From Lepus europaeus (taxonomy: Eukaryota > Chordata > Mammalia > Lagomorpha > Leporidae), in the NCBI RefSeq assembly GCF_033115175.1, contig NC_084828.1:37339888-37403887 (forward strand): a stretch of DNA of 64,000 nt, read 5' to 3'. The notes beneath the pieces are model-generated. The model did no database searches and was not told the DNA's origin. It saw only the letters and a program-made list of their open reading frames with translations. How positions within the stretch are numbered: the first letter of the stretch is position 1; each line of letters starts with the position of its first letter. Below, in pieces: positions 58,388 through 64,000 of the stretch. A program made the translations under genes and the position numbers.

Positions 58388-58546
58388 CATTTTACTGTAA
58401 TGCAAGTCTAAAAGAAAAAAAGGGAAAAGTGGGAGGGAGACAGGGAGAGGGAGGAAGGGAATAAGGGAATATCATTGTGTTCTTAGAATTGTGTCTACAT
58501 ATCACATTGAATCTGTTAAAATCTAACTGAAAATTAAAATAAAAGT
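58388..58546 (+). mobile_element. Short L1 3' tail inserted in opposite-strand L1
   Basis: 'cattttactgtaatgcaagt', a G/A-rich tract, 'gtgttcttagaattgtgtct', 'acatatcacattgaatctgt', A-rich end. The flanking ATGCTG (58382-58387 and 58547-58552) rejoins the host L1 words '...tatgatgctg' and 'gctggctgtggg'. Confidence 0.85.
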
Positions 58547-58716
58547 ATGCTGGCTGTGGGTTTGTCATATATTACTTTGATCGTATTGAGATATGTTCCT
58601 TCTATACCTAATTTGCTAAACATTTTTGTCATGAAATGATGTTACATTTTATCAATTGTCTTCTCTGAATCTATTGAGAAAATCATATGATTTTTATCAC
58701 TCAATTTGTTAATTTG

Positions 58717-58717
<1 letters not shown>

Positions 58718-58761
<44 letters not shown>

Positions 58762-58980
58762 ACTTAAGTGCTGGTTAAATTTTGAAATGCCTGCAATGGC
58801 CAGAACAGGGCTGGATGAAGTCAGGAATCAGAAATTCAGTTCAGTTTCCCACCTGGGTGAAAGGCACCCAATTACTTGGGTCAGTACCTGCTGTCTCAGT
58901 GTCTCTATTAGCAGAAAGACGGAATCAAGTATTGAAACAACCAGACACTCAAATATGGAACACAGGTATTTTACATATTT
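58718..58980 (-). mobile_element. Old CSINE with (GA)n start
   Basis: A (GA)n run at 58720-58755, then 'gaaatgcctgcaatggccag', 'cagtacctgctgtctcagtg', 'ctctattagcagaaagacgg', 'cactcaaatatggaacacag'. The older-subtype words 'acctgctgtctcagtg' and 'ttagcag' are present. Confidence 0.78.
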
Positions 58981-58994
58981 TTAAAACATTTTTA

Positions 58995-59417
58995 TATATT
59001 TCTTTTCATTTTCATGCTAAAGAGAGATAAACCATGAGGCATAAAGGGGTGGGAAGAGAGGGAAATAGGAGAAAGAAGAGAGAAGAGAGGGAAGGAGAGG
59101 AGAGTAGAGGAGAGGAGAGAAAGGAAGGGAAGGGGAGGGGAGGGTAGAGGAAGGAAGGAAAGAGGAGAGAAAAGAAGAGAAATTTCTTCTTCTGTTGGTT
59201 CACTCTTTGAATCCCAACAACAGTAACACCTGGACAGGTTGAAGATAAGAGTCTAGAACTCCAACCACATTTCCCATCTGAGTGGCAAGCACTCAAGTAT
59301 TATGTATATTACCTGCTGTCTCTCAGGGTGTACATTAACAGGAAGGTGGAACAGGATATATAGCTGGGACTCAAGCACATGTACTCTTAAATACTATTGC
59401 CAAATGCCTGCCCCTTA
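58995..59417 (-). mobile_element. Old CSINE containing a long polypurine tract
   Basis: A 59045-59180 purine-only or nearly purine-only stretch sits where the GA tract belongs. It is followed by 'cttctgttggttcactcttt', 'attacctgctgtctctcagg', 'gtacattaacaggaaggtgg', 'ctgggactcaagcacatgta', 'gccaaatgcctgcccc'. Older subtype. Confidence 0.78.
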
Positions 59418-60224
59418 GCCTGTGTTTTATCTGGTAGGCCAAATACCTATCTCTATAGTACTTTGATTATGCTTATTTATTCATTCATTATTCTTATTGC
59501 TGTTTATGGAAATATACCATAGAATCTAGTAGGAAGAAGGCATATTAATGGTTATATATTTGTACATCCCTTATAACATGACTTTAGAAGTCTTTCTAGC
59601 CAGGTGGGAGGGGGAGAGATGATGGAGGGAGGTTGGCTAATGGTACAAAAACACAGATGGAAGAGATAGTCCTAGTGTTCTGCAGTTCAGTGGGGTGGCT
59701 GTCAAGCACAATAACCTGTTATATACTTTAAGACTGAATAGAAAAATGCAGCTTGGAGGCTCCAAGTGCAAAGTACTAATAGTGAGATGGAAATGTTAAT
59801 TACCTAGATTTGATCACACGTTGAATGCATCCATCAAATTATCACCTTGTGCTCCATAAATATGTAAAGTTAGAATAATTTTAAAAGCCTTCTTAGCATT
59901 ATTCCAATGCTATCATATCCCTTAAAAGTCTTCTGAACATCCGTCATCATTTTAAGGAGAAGGAATTAATTTCTGCCTTGAGATATAACTGCCTAATGTT
60001 ATGTTGACTTATTCCATTGCTACCCACTGGCTAAAATTCTTTCTGCTAAAGTTATTTAAGGCAGAAAATGTTCCTTGGAGTAAAAGGAATTCAATCAACT
60101 GTGGTATGCTAATTGGATATTTCTTCAGTGATTCATTGGGTGGGCATGTACTGCTTGGACTTCACTGATCTTCTTTGACACGTAAAGTGACCTCTAAAGA
60201 AATTGTTATTCACATAGCCTCTCT
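59418..60224. other. Sequence without assigned feature
   Basis: No gene or repeat family recognised. Confidence 0.5.
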
Positions 60225-60445
60225 GCTCATCCAGAGTGAACTTGAATCCTACTTCAACAACTTCCTAGGTTAAGCAAGTTACTGACTCTTCCTGTGATTC
60301 AGTTTTCAAATCTGTAAAATGGAGATACTAATTATTTTGAAATTGTAGGTTGTTGTAAGGAAAGATTAAATTATTATACATAAATTAAGTACATGGAACT
60401 CATTTGCAAACAGATAGTGTTTAATATATATTAACCAGAATCAAA
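60225..60445 (+). mobile_element. MIR, sense
   Basis: 'cttgaatcctacttcaacaa', 'ttaagcaagttactgactct', 'tgattcagttttcaaatctg', 'taaaatggagatactaatta', 'ttgttgtaaggaaagattaa'. This is the characteristic MIR core order (aagttacttaacctct, cctcagtttcctcatctg, taaaatggg, gttgtgaggattaaa). Confidence 0.87.
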
Positions 60446-60747
60446 TAGTTTCATCTACTTATTAATTTCCACTATTTCCAACGCTACCTACATGCTGATG
60501 ATTTTATCCATTGTGTAGAAGCTTACCAATGCAAAAGCATACCTCAGCTCTTGTAAATATTTTATTCTGAACTTATCATAGGGACTCAAATCTGACATTA
60601 TTGCCAACACTTCCGACTCTGCTTCTCTTACACAAAGTGACTTTCACCAGGTGTAATCCTATAACTAATCCATTATTCTTCCCGCTTCAAAATCTTCTTG
60701 CTCCTTATCTCTCCTGCTTCTTTTCTTATATTCAGCTGCGTTTGGCT

Positions 60748-61203
60748 TGCATTGCCATTACGCATCTCCAAAAAAGAAATATTGAAGTCCTAACCCCAGT
60801 AAATGTAACCTTATTTGGAAGATGGATCTTTTCAGATATAGTCAGGGTAAGATGACGTTATGGTGGAATAGACTGTGTCCTAAATTTAAAACTTTGTGTT
60901 CTTAAAAGAGGAAAAAATACAGAAGCACAGAAAACACTCAGAGATTTTTCAGGCCATGTGCAGCTGGGAGCAGAGATTGTAGTAATGTAGCTATTCAAAA
61001 AGGGGTGCAAAGAATTTTGAGCAACTACCACAGGCTTGGAAGAGGCAAGGAAAGATTTCCTCCAGGACTGTCCAGATAGACCATTAGTCCTGCAGACACC
61101 CTGATTCAGACTTCTTACTTCCAGAAATAGGACAGGAGTTCTGCTCTTTCTAGCTTTTCAGTCCATAGCAGTTTGTTACAGCAGCTGTAGGAAACTAACA
61201 CAA
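60748..61203 (+). mobile_element. MLT1-type MaLR LTR
   Basis: 'atattgaagtcctaacccca', 'gtaaccttatttggaagatg', 'gatcttttcagatatagtca', 'agatgacgttatggtggaat', 'cttaaaagaggaaaaaatac', 'gattcagacttcttacttcc', 'gttacagcagctgtaggaaa', 'ctaacaca'. The order fits a full MLT1 LTR. The AATAAA is degraded ('agaaataggac'). Confidence 0.9.
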
Positions 61204-61822
61204 AGATATTCTTCAGTTTTGAAAACGTATTTCTTTAGTCTGAACCCTCACTTTCATCTCCATTATTAGTTCTGATTTGTGCTCATATTGTCTCAGAATG
61301 GTATTTCTGCTTCTGCTCTTTCAAGGTTCTTATAAATAATGAACTAGAAGCCAACAGAAAGACTTGGATTAAAGGTGATGGAATGCTATGATAAATTATG
61401 AAGGTTGAAGAGTAAAGGCATGAGGACAGGAGAAATTGAAAACGATGTCTTAGTTCTGGTGTGGCACCTGTCACTCTTCTGTGGAATAGCTGCGGATTAT
61501 AATCACTAAGTGTCATCACTTATGGATTGGGAGTAAGTTATTTATTAAGGTGCTATTTTTTAAACTTCGGAAAATGTTGGGGTCACTCGAATTTCTTTCA
61601 AATTACAAATTGATGGAACCAGACTTTTATCAATATTAATATAATCCATGTGTGATGACTCCACACTGTATCTTCATAGTGCCTTCTTTATCCAAATGCT
61701 TACTTGAAATTTCACTCCATTTCTAATAAACTATCGGTAGGCAGCCCATAAACAAGTCATAGACAAGTCAAGGTCAATCTTGGCTTGTGGAATTCCTGGG
61801 ATGAGAAAGTCCCATACTCCCA
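61204..61822. other. Sequence without assigned feature
   Basis: No gene or repeat family recognised. Confidence 0.5.
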
Positions 61823-62095
61823 TGTTGAAGGAGAATGATCAAACAAGAACACTCTGCTAAAATTAACTGTGTTGTGACTGTGTTGTAGAAAGCCCAATAA
61901 GTTGCTTGTGTATGTTGTTAACTTCTGAGTTGCCTTGAGCTGCAGCTGGTTATGCATAAATATCTCTGAAACACTGGAATAAACGAGCCTTGATCAGCCT
62001 TGTTGTCTTGGCTCCATTCTCTGCGCCCTTGTCCCTCTTTTCATTCCCACTCCCTCCTTCAGGTTCCATTTGACTGGTGCAGCAGGCCCGCAACA
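61823..62095 (+). mobile_element. Probable solo LTR, class II (betaretrovirus-like)
   Basis: Starts TGTTG and ends CAACA, an inverted pair as in class II ERV LTRs. A TATA-like 'tgcataaatatct' (61951) lies about 28 bases before AATAAA (61979, in 'ggaataaacgagccttgatc'), followed by a pyrimidine-rich U5. That close TATA/poly-A spacing is typical of short class II LTRs. The flanking six bases do not match convincingly, and no internal retroviral sequence adjoins. Confidence 0.6.
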
Positions 62096-62439
62096 ACTAT
62101 CCAACTTCACATGGGCAAAATATGGCTTCGTATTTTTCATCAAATATGCTGTTCTCTAAATTATTCTAAATTACTTCAGTAGCATCAATATTCATCTATT
62201 GCTTAGGCAAAAATTTCCAACATCTTTTTTATTTCCTTTCTCACATTCCATCATCTTCTCATAGTCTATCCATCTTCCCTTTATTATCAGAGTAAATCCA
62301 GAATACAATCACTTTTCAATACCCCAATGGTTGTCATCATAAACTTTGCCACTGTTATCACTGTGCTAGACTCCTAAAACTGGAATCACTAATTATATCT
62401 GATCCTACACAAGACATTTATTTTCCAAAAATAGTCAGA
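62096..62439. other. Sequence without assigned feature
   Basis: No gene. Possibly diverged upstream L2 sequence. Confidence 0.4.
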
Positions 62440-62513
62440 TGGCTCTCGAAAGCACAAGTCGGAATAAATCAGATAATATCACTGCTTGTTGAAGATCTAA
62501 TGGCTTCTATTAC

Positions 62514-62562
<49 letters not shown>

Positions 62563-62678
62563 CCAAGGCCTTTAACAGAGTTCTCACTGCCCTACCTGAT
62601 TTAGTAGTGGCTACTATTCTTTATTCTTTGTCACTCTTGCTACAGATCACTGTCCTAGCTATCCAGCCAGACTTACAT
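62440..62678 (+). mobile_element. L2 fragment, sense, with (TA)n insertion
   Basis: 'cagataatatcactgcttgt', 'tgaagatctaatggcttcta', then after the TA run 'atccaaggcctttaacagag', 'ctcactgccctacctgattt', 'cttgctacagatcactgtcc'. This follows the L2 3' region (tgtcactctctgctcaaa, cctccaatggcttcc, aaggccctacatgatctg). Confidence 0.72.
62516..62561. repeat. (TA)n microsatellite, about 46 bp
   Basis: Uninterrupted alternating TA within L2 sequence. Confidence 0.97.
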
Positions 62679-63081
62679 GTTGTAGGGAACGAAGGTTCTG
62701 CCCACAGCATTGTCAGTTGAGGACACTCTTCCTGGCCGTAGGGTGTGGCTGTAGGAACTGATTAGAGTTAATAAAGGACCTATTATGAAGAAGAGGGGAA
62801 TGTTGGTTCCCACAAAGACATGCAGCTACTTTCCCAGACTTTCTTATCTGGGAAACCAATTCAGAAGGCACCCATCAATGTCTTAACAACTAGGTTCTAA
62901 AGATCATCAAGTAATGTCATAAGTAATGTTAGAGCATGCACATGCGCTGTACAAATGGCTGATGTAATCCTTGTCAATGAAAGATACAGGCTGGGGCTGC
63001 ACAGAAAGCATTCTGGCAGCACTCTTCTGAGGAAGAGTGCCTGTGTCCTGTCTCTCTAAACCTGCGATACACATCCCAGCA
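62679..63081 (+). mobile_element. Possible second LTR-like block
   Basis: Starts TGTTGTAGGGAACG directly after the L2 words and ends near 'cacatcccagca'. 'gtcaatgaaagatacaggct' (about 62970) could be a mutated AATAAA region followed by R/U5-like 'agagtgcctgtgtcctgtct'. No TSD and no remembered family, so this is weak. Confidence 0.3.
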
Positions 63082-63372
63082 GAGGGTCTTGGAGAAATCA
63101 AGTGTGCTCTCTTCTGAATATTTACCCTTGTAGTTTCCTGTGCCTGAAACAGTTGTCCCCCAAACAGTTGCTTAGTATGCCTCTCACTTTGCTTTACAGG
63201 TCATTTCTCCATAGGAATTTTACCTGGCCATTCAGTAAAAACATAAAAAATAAGAAATCTTATGTGACCCCATGACTTGCAGTAATAAGACTGTGAAGCT
63301 ATAGTATTCAAGACACTGTGGTATTGGCCAAAGATAGACAGCAAAATCAGTGGGATAGAATAGACAGTCTAG
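63082..63372. other. Sequence without assigned feature
   Basis: Nothing recognised. Confidence 0.5.
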
Positions 63373-63690
63373 GGGGCTGGAATTGTGGTGTAGTAGGTTA
63401 AGCAGATGCCTGGAAAGCTAGCATCCCATTTGGCCACCAGTTCGAGTCATGGCTGCTTCACTTCCTGTCCATCTTCCTGCTAATTTTTCGGGGAAAGTAA
63501 AGAACAATGACCTATGTGCTTGGGCCCCTGCACTTTGGTGGGAAACTTGGAAGAAGCTCCTGGATCCTGGCTTCCATCTGGCCCATCCCCAGCTGTTGCA
63601 GCCATTTGGAAGGTGAACCAACAGATGGAAGATTCCTCTCTCTCTATCTCTGTAATTTTTTTCTAAATAGTTAAATATTTTTCTAAAAAA
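63373..63690 (+). mobile_element. CSINE, sense
   Basis: Head 'gggggctggaattgtggtgt', 'catcccatttggccaccagt', 'gaagaagctcctggatcctg', 'gcagccatttggaaggtgaa', CT-rich end and a degraded A/T tail. Confidence 0.93.
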
Positions 63691-63834
63691 GACTAGACAT
63701 TCCAGGAATATACTCAGACTAGTACATCTAAGAAAATACAATGTAGAAAAGTATAATGCTGAAACAATTGGACAGCCAAATTCAAAAATGTAAAAAGAGA
63801 AGCTAGTGTTGTGGTATGTCAAACTAAGCTCCTC

Positions 63835-64000
63835 ATTTTTTTTAATTTGACAAGATGAGAGAGAGAGACAGAGAGAAAGGTCTTCCTTCCATTGGTTCAC
63901 TCTCCAAATGGCCACTTTGGTGGGTGCTGCGCCAATCCAAAGCCAGGAGCCAGGTGCTTCCTCCTGGTCTCCCTTGCAGGTGCAGGGGCCCAAGCACTTG
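63835..64000 (-). mobile_element. CSINE, antisense, cut by the window end
   Basis: T-rich tail, 'aatttgacaagatgagagag', 'ccattggttcactctccaaa', 'aagccaggagccaggtgctt', 'aggggcccaagcacttg'. The head lies beyond the window. The long minus-strand ORF at 63418-63993 spans this SINE and the previous one and is chance. Confidence 0.94.

Larger units (their letters stand above)
55735..58717 (-). mobile_element. Long old L1 (ORF2 3' half and 3' UTR), antisense, interrupted twice
   Basis: The reversed 3' end ('cttttattaataaaacaag', 'taggtacaattctaagaag') is followed by antisense ORF2 landmarks: 'gagtactattccatagtgta' (56192), 'gggatggctgggttataac', 'tggatattaatcctttatca' (57122), 'caatttttccaacaccattt' (57463), 'attctgttccattggtctat' (57573), 'ggtgaaagtgggcatccttg' (58310) and, after an insert, 'ggctgtgggtttgtcatata' (58552). 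Stops and indels break the frame. It is interrupted by a CSINE and by a sense L1 tail. Confidence 0.95.

Noticed and set aside
63418-63993. 191-codon open frame on the minus strand, the longest in the window
   Set aside because: It runs across two CSINEs in opposite orientations. CSINEs by themselves give 60-130 codon frames in many places here.
1-64000. CRISPR array, operon or other prokaryotic system
   Set aside because: The repeats are dispersed SINEs and L1s with TSDs and poly-A tails, not regularly spaced direct repeats. Base composition and repeat content are mammalian.

Overview
This is a mammalian nuclear DNA window, almost certainly from a lagomorph and most likely European rabbit. 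Two repeat families show this. The first is the tRNA-derived C-repeat (CSINE), with about 35 copies or fragments that start like 'ggggccggcgctgtggtgcag' minus its last base and end in (CT)n plus an (AAAT)n tail. The second is an L1 family with the lagomorph-type 3' UTR, ending in a GGGAGAGGGAGCGGGAG-type G-rich tract and a short AATAAA-bearing end. The DNA is AT-rich. I saw no CpG island, intact protein-coding gene, tRNA, rRNA or snRNA gene, or CRISPR array. I read it as intergenic or deep intronic sequence.

Layout. 0-11 kb: a tandem CSINE pair, scattered CSINEs, two very short L1 3' ends with clear target-site duplications (TSDs), an old L1 3' region and a MIR. 11-14 kb: an L1 cluster with a 5'-inverted (twin-primed) insertion that carries a second L1 3' end, followed by a third L1 3' end. 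16-18.5 kb: an old antisense L1 broken by a CSINE and by a probable solo LTR. 18.9-20.3 kb: an L1 3' end, then an endogenous retrovirus (ERV) LTR of about 610 bp with leader sequence. 20.3-26.9 kb: mostly unassigned AT-rich sequence. 27-31 kb: an antisense L1 3' UTR and a sense L1 ORF2-3' UTR segment with CSINEs. 31-38.6 kb: CSINEs, including an inverted chimera and nested copies, plus ancient repeats. 39.1-40.4 kb: a RHOA processed pseudogene on the minus strand. 41-55 kb: CSINEs, L2, a young L1 3' end and an MLT1-type LTR. 55.7-58.7 kb: a long antisense L1 with two nested insertions. 59-64 kb: a polypurine-rich old CSINE, MIR, an MLT1 LTR, L2, a class II-like solo LTR and CSINEs.

No genes act together here. 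The main content is a layered record of retrotransposition. Many insertions keep exact 12-16 bp TSDs, so their order and mechanism can be read directly. All recognisable retroviral, L1 and RHOA coding material is truncated or disrupted. Family names are from memory of consensus sequences, not from a database search, and boundaries without a stated TSD are approximate.
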